A stretch of 64,000 bases of DNA from BRH-c54 sp036567945 (GCA_036567945.1 DATCTM010000123.1:26828-90827), one strand, 5' to 3'. Shown: positions 1 through 10,680, numbered from the stretch's first letter. The notes: a model not told the origin generated them from the letters alone. Program-made: numbers and translations.

Positions 1-2
1 CC

Positions 3-3000
3 CTTCCTGATGTTTGTAATCTTACTTCAGGTATAAATGTTACCATTAATAATTATAACCCAAGCCTTTATACCTACCTATGGAAAGTAAATAATGTATC
101 AGTACCTGCAACAGGTGTTACCACCAATATAACATCTCCACTCGTGTCAGGACAAAATAATACCATTAAACTCATTGTTCAAGATGCGTCAAGTTGCCAA
201 TCAGCAACTTCTCAAAACATCAAAATTGGAGCAGTAGAAGCAGATTTTAACACTCCTTTAGAATATTGTTTAGGAGATTTATTGAATGTTACAGGCATTC
301 AATCGGGAGGAACCACCTACGATTGGAAAATAGAAAATACCACCACTTCAACTACAGTAAATTTAACAAACGCAGGTATGTTTCCTTCCTACCAATTTAC
401 TACAGCTGGAACATACGAAATAAGCCTAACCGTTACCACCACTTATCCCAACCCTAGTAATCCGTCTAGTCCCTTAATTTGTACAGACCTTTTTACCGAA
501 ACAGTAGAAGTATTTGAACAAGTAGATGCCAGTTTCAGCATTGCCTCAGGTACCAATTGTGGAGAAATAGCACTAACATTAACTAATCCTACTACTACCA
601 CCGCATATACCATTAATTATGGCGATGGTACCGTAAAAACAGGTACAGACATTACCAGTGCACCAAGCACTGATTTAGAACATATTTATACCAGTAATGG
701 TGTTCATGCCGTAACCATCACCTTAACCAACGGAACATGTACCAACACAAAAACCAACAGTGTCTCCATTAACGACCAAGCCACACTAACCATTGTAGCA
801 AGTAATACCAATTTATGTCCCGGAAGCAGTGTAACATTAAATGCTGTAATAGCTAATGTAGTTATAGGTTCAGGAGGAATAACCTATGCTTGGGAAGATA
901 TTACCAATCCGCTAAGCCCTATATCACTTAGTGGAACAACAGCTCAAATAACCGTAACTTCAGGAGGCACCTACCAAGTAACTGTCACTACAGGAAGCAA
1001 CATTTGTTTTAGCAACAACGATAATGACGCTACTATAGTAATTAACGAATTAGAAGCTCCAACAGCAACATTTGATGTACAAAATATAACAGCTACAAGT
1101 TGCGGACTTTCTACAGGGGAAGTAACTTTAGATGTTACCGCTAATTTAGCAGCAGTAGGCTATACTATTGATGGTGGAGCAGTACAAAATACACTTCAAA
1201 CAACAATAGAAAACTTACCCGCAGGACCTAATTACATCACCATAGCCAATGCCCAAGACCCTACCTGTACAGGAACTGTTTTGGTGAATATTCCTGACGA
1301 TAGCCCGGAGGTGGAAGTGGTAACTATCGATGCTACTTGTGGAGCTTCAGGCAGCATTACTGTTAATGGCGTACCAGGAGGATATAGCACTACTGTATAT
1401 GCCGCAAATGATTATCCATCAACACCTTTATTTACAGGAACAAGTGGAAACGTACCTGCCGGAAATTATGTAGTGGAAGTAACTGAAAATTCACCGGGAA
1501 GTTGTGTAGTTACCCAAAATATAACCGTATTAGGTGGAACATTTAACCTAAGCTTAGTAAATCCTAATTTAGGTATTTGCTCTGGCGGAAGTGTAGAAGC
1601 AGCATTAGACAACCCTCCCTCAGGAGCAGTCATTACTTGGAATACGCCTGGAGCATCATCCACCATTTCACAACCGGGAGAATACTCCGTAACAGTAACG
1701 GATGGCTCTTGTACAGAAACACTCTATTTTACAGTACAACAATTCGATCCCATCACCATTAATTTTGAAATCATTCAACCACTATGCCCGGGATACCCTG
1801 CTCAAATTAACGCAATAGTAGCAGGAGGAAGCGGCAATTACACTTATAGTTGGAGCAACTCCGCCTCTACAGATGATAACATCTCCATACCAACAGCACC
1901 AGGCGGAACAGTTATCCTTACCGTAAATGATGCAAACACTGCCTTAGGATGCGGACCTGCTTCTTCTCCTGACCTATCCACCGGTATCACTTTTCCAGAC
2001 CCTATTGTATTATGTGCAATAACAACTCAAACACCGGCTTATGTTGGAACGGATGCTGCCTTAGCACCCTCAGCCACTTATGAAAATAATATTTCCATTA
2101 CAGGGTGTGAGCTAGAACTATGTGCCACAGGAGGAACAGCTCCCTTAAATTACGAATGGTTCTTAGAAGGACAACCCTCCACAGAAACCAGAATTGTTAG
2201 TTTTACAGTAAATGGTGTTACAGGAGCGTTAGAATACAACGATCCTGACCCAAGTTCGCCTACTTTTGGAAATGTGCTTGCGGCAGAAAAACCAACAAGT
2301 GTTACCATTCCGGGTTATACAAGTGGAACAGTAGCGTTTAATGTAAACGACCCAAATATTACTGTTACACCAACTCCAACTCCCGGGTTTTACATTTATC
2401 CTTATTGGATGTATGACGGTACGAACATTTTCCCTGCCTTTCAAACCGATGGCGTTACTCCTTTTACCGTTACCGTTCAGGTAACCGTAACCAACGACAT
2501 TATGGTACATAACCATACCGGCTCAACAACAAGCACTGCCGATTTTGCCGATTTTGCCGATCCTAATGGTGCTTCAGTTACCTACACCCTCGTAATTACA
2601 GATGCCAACGGATGTAGTACCTCCTTCCCCGGAGTAAAAATTACTATACCTCCTGTTCCTGATTTTCCCGAATTTAGCTTTGTATGGGCTAAACCCGGAC
2701 CATCAACTGGTGGAGAAGCTCCTGAAGAAGTAGATATCAACCTCAAAGATAACATGGCAGAAGCCGCCAACGAAATGATGTCTAGCACCATGGCTTGTTT
2801 GCAAAGCCAAACACAAGGAATGATTACTGCCTTCGAAGACAATTGTTTCGACCTCAATACCTTTAGAGATTCCACCAACATCAGTTATGAGGTAAATGAA
2901 CACCACTATACGCTCTATTATTACGATAGAGCAGGGAAGTTAACCAAAACAGTGCCGCCTCAGGGAGTTAAATTCTTAGATGATGGTTCTATTTCATCCA

Positions 3001-6000
3001 ACGAAATTCAGGCAATTATTGATTACAGAGCCGCTAGCCCTAGTAATTTACCTGCCGTAAGTAAATTCGTTCCCGATCATACTATGGAAACCCAATACCA
3101 ACACAATAGTTTAGGGCAGCTCATCAGCCAAAATACGCCCGATGGAGGAACCTCCAACTTTATTTATGACGGACTAAACCGTTTGCGTTTTTCACAAAAT
3201 GAGCAACAAAATACAGATGGAGTATTCAGTTACACCAAATACGATGAACTCGGTAGGATTATAGAAGTAGGTGAAAGCAATGCCACAGGATTAAACTTTG
3301 TAGACCCTACATTAGCAGCAAACGTAACCACTTATGCCAATGATGTTAACTATCCTGATAACACACTGGCAGGAATTATAAATACGGAAATAACCAAAAC
3401 ACACTATACTACCCCTGCACAAGTAAATTATTATGGTTTACCACAACGTTACCTGCAAAATAGAGTAAGTTTTGTGTTTAACGATGAAGATGGAGACTTA
3501 AACACCACCAACGATCAATACCATACTTATTTTAGTTACGATACTCATGGAAATGTAGAATGGCTTATACAAGAAGATGCTGAAATAGGTAAAAACTATA
3601 TTGCCTATGAATATGATTTAATAAGCGGTAATGTAACAAAAGTACGTTACAATGAAAACCGTAGCGACAAATTTTTTCATAGATACGAATACGATGCAGA
3701 AAACCGTTTAACTCATGTATTCACCTCTACCGATAACCAATTGTGGGATAACGATGCTCATTATGAATACTACGCTCACGGACCATTAAAACGAAATACC
3801 CTAGGCGAAGACCATGTGCAAGGCTTAGATTACATCTACACCATACACGGTTGGTTAAAATCCATTAATAGCCCTAATATAAGCAATAACACTGACCCCG
3901 GAAATGATGGCGATTTAGTAACTGCCATTAATGCTTGGCAACAAACCAACAAAGTAGCTGAAGATTACTTTGGGATGAGCCTGGGCTATTATAATGGCGA
4001 TTATCGTAATGTCAACAATTTCCACTATAACAGTACTACAGGAGCTTCTCCTTATCAAAATTTATATGCATCAACCAATAACGATGCAGCAGACCTTTAC
4101 AACGGTAACATTAGCCATTGGGTACACAGCCAATTAAGCACTATAGGAGGGCTAAAAGACCCAAGTGTTAAACCAAGAGCAAGTGTTTATAATTATGATG
4201 TATTAAACCGTATCAAGCAATCTACCAACTTCGAACAAATAGGAGGCGATTTACTCGGTAATTATGCATTTTCAACCTATACTGGAGTCAATGGTGCAGA
4301 TGCTTACAAAACCAATTATACTTATGATGCTAACGGTAATCTCCTCAACCTAGACCGATACAATGCGTTAGGAATACTCATGGATGAATTAGGCTATACC
4401 TACGATAATGGATTAGCAGGAGTAGCCCTAAACAGCAACCAGCTTACTTCTGTAACAGACAACAGCACCAATACAGAAGATGGTAGAGGCGATTTAGAAG
4501 CCACCCATACCTATACCTATGATGGAATAGGAAACCTAACCATAGAAACCGCTCAAGAACGGATGGATTTTGGTGCCGGATATCAATTGTTTGATGTAGC
4601 TACCAACATTAGCTGGACGGTTTACGGAAAAGTAAAACAAGTTACAAAAACCATTAGCACCAACAGCGGAGCAAACGTTTACCAAGTAGAAAAAATAGAC
4701 TTTGAGTACGATGCCTCAGGCAACAGAATTAAAAAAACGGCTAATAAGAAAATTGATGCAGCAGGAAGTTTGTCAGGAACAGATGCCAACCCCGAAACAG
4801 CCAATTTCTTGGTAAACGAAATTACCACCACCTATTATGTAAGAGATGCCCAAGGAAACACCTTGGCAGTATATGAAAAAACAGCAGTAGAAAATGGTAG
4901 TAACTTCGATGTTACCCTACAACTTAAAGAACAACCCATTTATGGCTCCGACCGTTTAGGACAACGCACAGCAAACAAAGTATTAGCAGCCTCCTTAGGC
5001 GTAAGCGGAAGCTCCAATAATATTATTTTTAACCCACTAGGCAGCGGAATACAAAAAAAATCGGAATACCAAAACTGGATAACCAGCAGCAACAAACATG
5101 CGTTAATTGATGCTACCAACCAACTTTGCCAACAAAAAGTAATACACTTAGAATATAACAGTACCGAATACGCTACACCAACCACACCGGACATACCCGC
5201 TACCACCAACTTTTTAGGAATAGCCAAAAATGGAGTAGCCATAGCCGAAAATACCGATGGCGAATTACAATTTTATGTTGTACTTGCCGAAAAATACTTG
5301 GGCAACAAAGATGCGTGTTTAATTTACGATGCCACAGGCAAATTAATGAAAAATACAGAGTTGATTAGTAATATAGACATCAATAGCAAGCCTATTGTCA
5401 TTAATTTAGCCATAAATAAATATGCGGTAATTACCCTCAATGCCAACAAGCAACCCATGTACCATATTGTAGACATGGATGCACAAGGCTATGGTACGCT
5501 TACCAATGCAGGTGAAGTGGACGCTACTCAGGTAAACGTAGCCATGACTACCACCACTACAGCACAATATGGTTTACACTTTACCGCTTACGAAGACCAC
5601 GTTAACAACAAAAAAATAGTGTACAGTACCCGCTATACCCCTAATGTGGCATTGCCCGACCAAGGCACTACAGAAATAGTAGCCTTTGAATTTATAAACA
5701 ACACCACCCAATTGCAACAGCACGTGCTGTACCAGATAAACGGATGTGGCAATACCGAACAAGGCGAACTGCAAATAGCACCCGAAGGAGACAAACTATT
5801 GTGGTACCAGCACGATAAATACGTAACCGGCTTTAGCCACCGTGTGTTCGATGTGTACAGCATAGCCCTGCACCCCGATAAAATAAGCACCACAGGCATA
5901 GTAGACATACTAGACCACACCCTGGTAAACAACTACGGAGGCAACTATGGCGAAGGAAGAGCAGAATACGATGCCGATAACCAAACCATGTACCTTAGCC

Positions 6001-7577
6001 AACGAGGCATTTATTTAGATGGAGCAAGCGGAAACGAAAGCGAACGCAACCTTTGGAAATACTCCCCCCTAAATACTACTACCCTCAACCCATTAAACCC
6101 TACCAGTGTGTATTTATTTAGCGAAATACGCAGAGGAGTAAACGGAAAACTGTACATGCCCAATATGGATGCAGCTGCAGATGCCATACACAGTTATGAT
6201 GGAAGTAGCATGAGCAGCATTACCACCAATAGTAACTACAGCTCTTACCACTTTGCCTCCGCCTTACCTACCCAAGTGTATAAACTATTTGGAGAAGAAA
6301 TAGTAGCAAGTACAGGCAGAGAAATAGGAAAAAAACAGTATTTCCTTAACGACCATTTGGGTTCGGTAAGAGTAATAATTTCTGATGAAAAACATCTTAA
6401 TAATGTAAATAGTAATGACCAGATTGATGCGGGAGATTATTTTAGTCCTTTTGTTGTTTCATTTTCAGATACTTATCCTTTTGGAATGAGCTTGAGAAAC
6501 TTTAATCCAAATTTGGCGAGGTATTCTTTTCAGGGACAGGAAAAAGAGAAAAATGCTGTTGTTGAAGGATTTTCTTTTAAATATAGAATACACGATGCAA
6601 GGATAGGAAGATTCTTGAGTACTGATCCTTTAACTAGAAGCTACCCTAAATATACACCCTACTCTTTTTCACACAATAGGGTTATAGATGGGATAGAATT
6701 AGAAGGATTAGAATTCTATAAAAAAGGAATTGTTAGGGAATTTGGTTATTATTTGGTACAAGGTGGAAAATCTATGGATAATGTTTGGGTAGATACTGAT
6801 ACAAAAATGTTTTTGATAAATGGTAGAGTGCCAAAAAATCCAGACGAATCTCCTATTGAGTCTGATATTATCATGCCTAGACGTCAAATAATTGATAAGA
6901 ATAGTTTTAGAGTGCCAGGTATGCTTAAAGATGAAAATAAAAAGAAAAGTGGTTTGTTGAAAACTCATGCAAAATGGAAAATAGTATCAACTACTTCAGA
7001 TGGGAAATCTCTTATATTACAACATTATAAAGTTGATTTTAAATCAAGTAAAAGTAATTTTTCTAAAGGGGCGGGTGGAATAGCTGATTTAGCAGTCATG
7101 ATACTTACAGAAGTATCAAAATGGCACAAGATTACTGATGGTTATTATGAACATAAATCAATGTTAAAAGAAAAAGCATTGGCAGTTGACCAAGCATTTG
7201 ATTTAGTTTCACTAGCTAAAAAGAATGGATATATTCCTAGTTTAGCTAATCCAAATGCAAAAAATGGCGAAATACTTCCAATACTATCATCGGATTTAGT
7301 AGACTATATTACTGATTTTGAATTGGAATCAACAGATATAAATTCTGGATATGGAAAATTTGTTGCATTGTTAGGCAAAGATATGTTTGAAAATAGAGAT
7401 TTGATTGAGAGTGGGAGATATGATATATTTTATAAATTTGAAGTTTCATTTGAAGTAATTACTAATGTTTATGGAGTAGAATCAGTAATTGTAAAAGAAC
7501 GTAGAGTAGAGAGAACTGACAACTTAGAGTTACAAGAATTAGTAAAAGCACTAGAAAGTTTTAAATTAAAAAATTAA
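3..7577 (+). CDS. Giant PKD/RHS-repeat surface protein, 5' end outside window
   Basis: The reading frame is open from base 3, so the start and any signal peptide lie upstream of the window. The first third is immunoglobulin-like/PKD-type beta domains rich in Thr, Asn and Gly. From about 2.9 to 5.0 kb come YD/RHS repeats (YDGLNRL, YDELGRI, YEYDAENRL). A propeller-like segment follows, then the RHS core (DHLGSVRV to RIGRFLSTDPL, about 6.35-6.7 kb). The last 290 residues after ELEGLEF are unrelated to RHS and markedly more AT-rich than the body. RHS proteins form a shell that encloses a variable C-terminal domain, often a toxin. I recognise no catalytic motif in this tail. Secretion by the type IX system is plausible, but no signal is visible here. 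Confidence 0.85.
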   Translation, partial: LPDVCNLTSGINVTINNYNPSLYTYLWKVNNVSVPATGVTTNITSPLVSGQNNTIKLIVQDASSCQSATSQNIKIGAVEADFNTPLEYCLGDLLNVTGIQSGGTTYDWKIENTTTSTTVNLTNAGMFPSYQFTTAGTYEISLTVTTTYPNPSNPSSPLICTDLFTETVEVFEQVDASFSIASGTNCGEIALTLTNPTTTTAYTINYGDGTVKTGTDITSAPSTDLEHIYTSNGVHAVTITLTNGTCTNTKTNSVSINDQATLTIVASNTNLCPGSSVTLNAVIANVVIGSGGITYAWEDITNPLSPISLSGTTAQITVTSGGTYQVTVTTGSNICFSNNDNDATIVINELEAPTATFDVQNITATSCGLSTGEVTLDVTANLAAVGYTIDGGAVQNTLQTTIENLPAGPNYITIANAQDPTCTGTVLVNIPDDSPEVEVVTIDATCGASGSITVNGVPGGYSTTVYAANDYPSTPLFTGTSGNVPAGNYVVEVTENSPGSCVVTQNITVLGGTFNLSLVNPNLGICSGGSVEAALDNPPSGAVITWNTPGASSTISQPGEYSVTVTDGSCTETLYFTVQQFDPITINFEIIQPLCPGYPAQINAIVAGGSGNYTYSWSNSASTDDNISIPTAPGGTVILTVNDANTALGCGPASSPDLSTGITFPDPIVLCAITTQTPAYVGTDAALAPSATYENNISITGCELELCATGGTAPLNYEWFLEGQPSTETRIVSFTVNGVTGALEYNDPDPSSPTFGNVLAAEKPTSVTIPGYTSGTVAFNVNDPNITVTPTPTPGFYIYPYWMYDGTNIFPAFQTDGVTPFTVTVQVTVTNDIMVHNHTGSTTSTADFADFADPNGASVTYTLVITDANGCSTSFPGVKITIPPVPDFPEFSFVWAKPGPSTGGEAPEEVDINLKDNMAEAANEMMSSTMACLQSQTQGMITAFEDNCFDLNTFRDSTNISYEVNEHHYTLYYYDRAGKLTKTVPPQGVKFLDDGSISSNEIQAIIDYRAASPSNLPAVSKFVPDHTMETQYQHNSLGQLISQNTPDGGTSNFIYDGLNRLRFSQNEQQNTDGVFSYTKYDELGRIIEVGESNATGLNFVDPTLAANVTTYANDVNYPDNTLAGIINTEITKTHYTTPAQVNYYGLPQRYLQNRVSFVFNDEDGDLNTTNDQYHTYFSYDTHGNVEWLIQEDAEIGKNYIAYEYDLISGNVTKVRYNENRSDKFFHRYEYDAENRLTHVFTSTDNQLWDNDAHYEYYAHGPLKRNTLGEDHVQGLDYIYTIHGWLKSINSPNISNNTDPGNDGDLVTAINAWQQTNKVAEDYFGMSLGYYNGDYRNVNNFHYNSTTGASPYQNLYASTNNDAADLYNGNISHWVHSQLSTIGGLKDPSVKPRASVYNYDVLNRIKQSTNFEQIGGDLLGNYAFSTYTGVNGADAYKTNYTYDANGNLLNLDRYNALGILMDELGYTYDNGLAGVALNSNQLTSVTDNSTNTEDGRGDLEATHTYTYDGIGNLTIETAQERMDFGAGYQLFDVATNISWTVYGKVKQVTKTISTNSGANVYQVEKIDFEYDASGNRIKKTANKKIDAAGSLSGTDANPETANFLVNEITTTYYVRDAQGNTLAVYEKTAVENGSNFDVTLQLKEQPIYGSDRLGQRTANKVLAASLGVSGSSNNIIFNPLGSGIQKKSEYQNWITSSNKHALIDATNQLCQQKVIHLEYNSTEYATPTTPDIPATTNFLGIAKNGVAIAENTDGELQFYVVLAEKYLGNKDACLIYDATGKLMKNTELISNIDINSKPIVINLAINKYAVITLNANKQPMYHIVDMDAQGYGTLTNAGEVDATQVNVAMTTTTTAQYGLHFTAYEDHVNNKKIVYSTRYTPNVALPDQGTTEIVAFEFINNTTQLQQHVLYQINGCGNTEQGELQIAPEGDKLLWYQHDKYVTGFSHRVFDVYSIALHPDKISTTGIVDILDHTLVNNYGGNYGEGRAEYDADNQTMYLSQRGIYLDGASGNESERNLWKYSPLNTTTLNPLNPTSVYLFSEIRRGVNGKLYMPNMDAAADAIHSYDGSSMSSITTNSNYSSYHFASALPTQVYKLFGEEIVASTGREIGKKQYFLNDHLGSVRVIISDEKHLNNVNSNDQIDAGDYFSPFVVSFSDTYPFGMSLRNFNPNLARYSFQGQEKEKNAVVEGFSFKYRIHDARIGRFLSTDPLTRSYPKYTPYSFSHNRVIDGIELEGLEFYKKGIVREFGYYLVQGGKSMDNVWVDTDTKMFLINGRVPKNPDESPIESDIIMPRRQIIDKNSFRVPGMLKDENKKKSGLLKTHAKWKIVSTTSDGKSLILQHYKVDFKSSKSNFSKGAGGIADLAVMILTEVSKWHKITDGYYEHKSMLKEKALAVDQAFDLVSLAKKNGYIPSLANPNAKNGEILPILSSDLVDYITDFELESTDINSGYGKFVALLGKDMFENRDLIESGRYDIFYKFEVSFEVITNVYGVESVIVKERRVERTDNLELQELVKALESFKLKN

Positions 7578-7588
7578 TATTTAGATAA

Positions 7589-8359
7589 TTGAAAAAATTA
7601 ATAAACAAGAAATATCTTTTAATTATAATCATAATATTTGTTTTATGTTTTATAGGGTATAAGTATCATCAATCTAATCTTTTAGATATTAGAAATAAAG
7701 TTATAAGCGAATTCTTTCCAACTTATAACAAGGTCGATGATTTTTTTATTCAATATAATTATGTTGAAAATAATAGAGATACCATTAAAATTGAGTTATT
7801 GAAGTTCAACAATAAATTGTATATTAATAGATATTATAAAGGTTATAAAGAATCTTTTTCGGAGAATGCAATAATTTCAAAAGATAAGATTTTTAAAGGA
7901 TGGAATGGTACTTTTATGAATCAATGGACTATTTATTATTATAAATTATTTTATTTGCAAGATAAGTTTTATAATGCAGAATTAATAGGCAATTTAAAAT
8001 TTCGTGATTATCTAAAGAATAATTATGAAATTTCGTATGAAAATATAGATAAAGAAGGAATTAATCATTATTTAACTGATAAAAATAATCTAACGACTAA
8101 ATTTTTTATTTCAAAGAATGATACTTTATTGAAAGAGTATAATTATAGTTATGAGACAATAGAAGTTATGGAATATTTTAGATATAATGAATATCTTATT
8201 CCTAAAAATATTATATATGAAAACCGATATTCTGGAAAGAAAGAGGTTGTAATTCTTAATAAGTTTTCTATTAAAGATTCATTATTAATTAATAGTTTTA
8301 AAGATATTATTAGCTTAGAGAGTAGTGATATGGATGGTAGTGTCTCAAATAATGAATAA
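7589..8359 (+). CDS. Membrane-anchored protein, possible immunity partner of the RHS tail
   Basis: The gene begins with TTG 11 bases after the RHS stop codon, so it is probably translated together with it. Residues 7-24 (LLIIIIIFVLCFIGYKYH) are one membrane segment or an uncleaved signal anchor. The remaining 230 residues are Lys-, Asn- and Tyr-rich and should face the periplasm. I recognise no domain. Its very low GC matches the RHS tail and not the RHS body, which suggests that tail and partner were acquired together. Polymorphic toxins usually have their immunity gene in exactly this place, so an immunity role is inferred from position alone. Confidence 0.7.
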   Translation: MKKLINKKYLLIIIIIFVLCFIGYKYHQSNLLDIRNKVISEFFPTYNKVDDFFIQYNYVENNRDTIKIELLKFNNKLYINRYYKGYKESFSENAIISKDKIFKGWNGTFMNQWTIYYYKLFYLQDKFYNAELIGNLKFRDYLKNNYEISYENIDKEGINHYLTDKNNLTTKFFISKNDTLLKEYNYSYETIEVMEYFRYNEYLIPKNIIYENRYSGKKEVVILNKFSIKDSLLINSFKDIISLESSDMDGSVSNNE

Positions 8360-8638
8360 ATTGGGTGTTGTGCTCGGTGTGTGTGTGTGCTCGGCACTGT
8401 TCGTGAAATCTTGTAGCTTGAACACCGCTGAAAAAAACGAAGGTAGTTGATTTTTAGGACAAAGTCAAGAGATAAATGAAAGATTTTTTTAACAATATGT
8501 GTATCCGTACGGGGAAATAGGTATAGCTGCCAATCATACAAAAGAGATGATGATATGAGGAGTTGGTTGGATTAATCTAAGATAAGCTTATGTGGTAATA
8601 GCAGTTTCAGTTGGGTGGTACCCATACAATACGATTTT

Positions 8639-8773
8639 TTATAATCCATCCCTAACCAAGAAAAGCACAACACAAATAAAGATTAAAAAGCCATAAGCGA
8701 AGATTAGCTCTGGATTGGAATATTCCTTCTTACCAAAGATAAGACTAATGAAATCGTTTAATAAATTCCTCAT
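8639..8773 (-). CDS. 44-residue single-membrane-segment protein
   Basis: A 44-residue protein starts MRNLLNDFIS and has one strong membrane segment (FAYGFLIFICVVLFLV) near the C-terminus. Its ATG overlaps the TGA of the upstream 85-residue gene as ATGA, a classic translational coupling, which is the main reason to believe it is real. Function unknown. The 279 bases between this gene and 8359 hold no convincing gene; they include two copies of GCTCGG separated by a GT run. Confidence 0.6.
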   Translation of the reverse strand: MRNLLNDFISLIFGKKEYSNPELIFAYGFLIFICVVLFLVRDGL

Positions 8774-9027
8774 CTCATCAAGTATTCTAGATTAATACTA
8801 TCTAAGTAACCATGCCAGTCTTGTTCATTTTCTAAAGCATTGATTCTTTTTATTTCATTATTATGAACATCATAAAATACCTCTACATAAAAATTACCTA
8901 ACGCGTAGAGTACTATTTTATACTTATTGTATTCTACTCTATAATCAATGTATATTCCTTTGGAAAAAAGAATCTCACCTTTTTGATTAAGATTTAACTG
9001 ATTGTATTTTGTAATTGAAAGTATCAC
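8770..9027 (-). CDS. Small hypothetical protein, 85 aa, GTG start
   Basis: The reading frame starts with GTG at 9027, and a TATCTTTG promoter element lies only about 7 bases upstream, so the transcript would be leaderless or nearly so. The protein is rich in Tyr, Asn and Ile (for example YKIVLYALGNFYVEVFYD) and looks like a small beta-sheet protein without membrane segments or signal. It forms a two-gene unit with the overlapping 44-residue membrane protein. I do not recognise the family. Host gene or element gene cannot be decided from here. Confidence 0.55.
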   Translation of the reverse strand: MILSITKYNQLNLNQKGEILFSKGIYIDYRVEYNKYKIVLYALGNFYVEVFYDVHNNEIKRINALENEQDWHGYLDSINLEYLMR

Positions 9028-9033
9028 TTAAAA

Positions 9034-9041
9034 CAAAGATA
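9034..9041 (-). promoter_or_regulatory. -7 promoter element TATCTTTG
   Basis: On the minus strand this reads TATCTTTG, matching the Bacteroidota TAnnTTTG consensus. It sits immediately before the GTG start at 9027. I could not point to a clear TTG -33 element. Confidence 0.5.
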
Positions 9042-9269
9042 ATTATTTTAGGTAATATTCTATTTTAAAGTGTATCAAAAATGATAGTGAAAAAAATAAG
9101 TTGAAAATTGGAATAAAGGATTAGAATGAATGTTTAGTGACACGCATAAACATTCATGACAGTGCGGTATACATTGTTACGTAAAGAAATTTTATTATTA
9201 TTTCTTAAACTAAATTATTACATTTGGATTTTATACAACTTTAATAAAAATCCAAAAATAATAAATAGC

Positions 9270-9722
9270 ATGGCTCAGCTACTTAATATATTCCTGTTTA
9301 TGGTATCTGTTTTAATGTTTGGCATACCTGTGGCAAATGACAATTGTCCCCCAAAATACAAAACAAGCTGTTCACGAGTACAATTGGAAGGCTTTTGGTA
9401 TTATGCCGAAGCACCCGAAAATACCATATTAAGAAGACCCCATCAAGTAGGCGAACAAATAGCAGACTTAGGAATAATGGTGAACTATGACATAAAATGG
9501 CAAGACGGCTGTAACCATGACTTAATAGTAAAAGAGGTCTATTTTGATGAAAAAGTTCCTAATTCAGAAAGAAACGCCCACATTTTTTATCCGGGCGAAG
9601 TCATCCACCACCAAGTAACAGCCGTTTGGGCAGACTCTATAAAATACAAAGTAACCATAAAAGGCATTACCACCTGCGAACAAACGCTTTACCGAGTACC
9701 CGAAGCACTCTATAAAAAGTAG
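9270..9722 (+). CDS. Small secreted protein of unknown function
   Basis: The chosen ATG at 9270 gives a typical signal peptide (MAQLLNIFLFMVSVLMFG) with likely cleavage shortly after; the frame is open further upstream, but that extension is AT-rich junk. The mature part is about 130 residues with five cysteines (for example DNCPPKYKTSCSR and TTCEQT), which could form disulfides in the periplasm or outside. No known domain is recognised. It is followed at 66 bases by a nuclease-like gene on the same strand. It may belong to the host or to the edge of the element. Confidence 0.6.
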   Translation: MAQLLNIFLFMVSVLMFGIPVANDNCPPKYKTSCSRVQLEGFWYYAEAPENTILRRPHQVGEQIADLGIMVNYDIKWQDGCNHDLIVKEVYFDEKVPNSERNAHIFYPGEVIHHQVTAVWADSIKYKVTIKGITTCEQTLYRVPEALYKK

Positions 9723-9787
9723 TAATTGTATCACCTATCTTCCAAACTGCCCTAAAATAAGATTGCACCAATAAAAAGCAAATTAGT

Positions 9788-10321
9788 ATGAATGAAACAA
9801 TCCCCCAACCCAAAAGAATGACAGCTATTATTTCCGCAAAAAAAGCCAACGATATTTATGGCTCCATAGCAGAAATACTTGTTGCCCATCTTTTTCGGGA
9901 ACTTGGGTTTAAGGTACATCACTCTGGAATGGAATATGCCTTTCCCGCTTTAGGAAACTTACAAAAATTAAATGCCGATAAAGATATTGCTAACCATATC
10001 AGACACTATCCTGATTTTATCCTGCAACGAAAATCAGATAAAAAAGTATTTTTAGCCGAGGTTAAATACAGTTCTAAAAATACCTATAGGCTGGAAGAAC
10101 AATATGAAAAACAATATGGCGACTACCCATTTCCGGGAGCGTATATTATCTTTGTAGGAAGAGACAGAATTGTTGCCAAAAAAGTATCCGAGATCAAAGC
10201 CAATGGCAATAAATTTAACCTTATTTCTGAGATCAAAGACTTTGAGTGCCATACAGCCGATAAGATAAAAATCATTAAAAAATACCTAGAATTAGCTCAC
10301 CACATCTTCACCACCTTATAA
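9788..10321 (+). CDS. PD-(D/E)XK nuclease-like protein
   Basis: The protein of 177 residues has the pattern of the PD-(D/E)XK nuclease fold: an N-terminal helix with E (AEILVAHLFRELGF), then PDFILQR and, after a short gap, FLAEVKYS, which supply the D...ExK catalytic residues. A conserved GAYIIFVGRDRI strand follows. Such stand-alone proteins act in restriction, repair or Holliday-junction resolution. No DNA-binding domain is visible. It could be the resolvase of the neighbouring virus or a host gene; position does not decide. Catalysis is inferred from the motif only. Confidence 0.6.
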   Translation: MNETIPQPKRMTAIISAKKANDIYGSIAEILVAHLFRELGFKVHHSGMEYAFPALGNLQKLNADKDIANHIRHYPDFILQRKSDKKVFLAEVKYSSKNTYRLEEQYEKQYGDYPFPGAYIIFVGRDRIVAKKVSEIKANGNKFNLISEIKDFECHTADKIKIIKKYLELAHHIFTTL

Positions 10322-10360
10322 GGGAAGTCAATAACTTCGTTTTTTCATTTAGTATTTAAG

Positions 10361-10368
10361 TATCTTTG
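10361..10368 (+). promoter_or_regulatory. -7 promoter element TATCTTTG
   Basis: An exact TATCTTTG lies 20 bases before the ATG of the 92-residue gene at 10389. Confidence 0.55.
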
Positions 10369-10388
10369 AATCACTTAAGATGTAGCAG

Positions 10389-10667
10389 ATGAAAATAAAG
10401 GTCTTTAATAAAAACAGTGAGGAACGAGTAAAAGAAGGTCATTACAAAATAACCATAGAAGGCTCTTTTATAGACTTTATGTCCGTATGGGCATTTAAAA
10501 ACAAATACGGGCTCCCGGATAATGCCAAAGAGCAAAATGCTATTGATACCGAGCAAATGAATCTTAAGTATGGAGCATACCCCTACAAATGCCTTACAGA
10601 AAAAGGAGAACCTATGGAAGTTTTTCTACACCCGGTAGAACAAATGGAAGCTTACTATGACATATAA
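10389..10667 (+). CDS. Hypothetical protein, 92 aa
   Basis: This short soluble protein (MKIKVFNKNSEERVKEGHYK...) has its own TATCTTTG promoter element at 10361. It ends 13 bases from the stop codon of the convergent structural operon, with no terminator hairpin between them. There is no recognisable domain, membrane segment or signal peptide. It is the last plus-strand gene before the viral block, so the left element boundary probably lies near it or to its left. Confidence 0.55.
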   Translation: MKIKVFNKNSEERVKEGHYKITIEGSFIDFMSVWAFKNKYGLPDNAKEQNAIDTEQMNLKYGAYPYKCLTEKGEPMEVFLHPVEQMEAYYDI

Positions 10668-10680
10668 TTAATAACAACCA

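Noticed and set aside
8360..10680. Left attachment repeat matching the tRNA-Leu 3' end
   Set aside because: I looked for TACTCGAGGCGGG-like sequence in this stretch and found none; a short serine-recombinase core would be invisible by eye.
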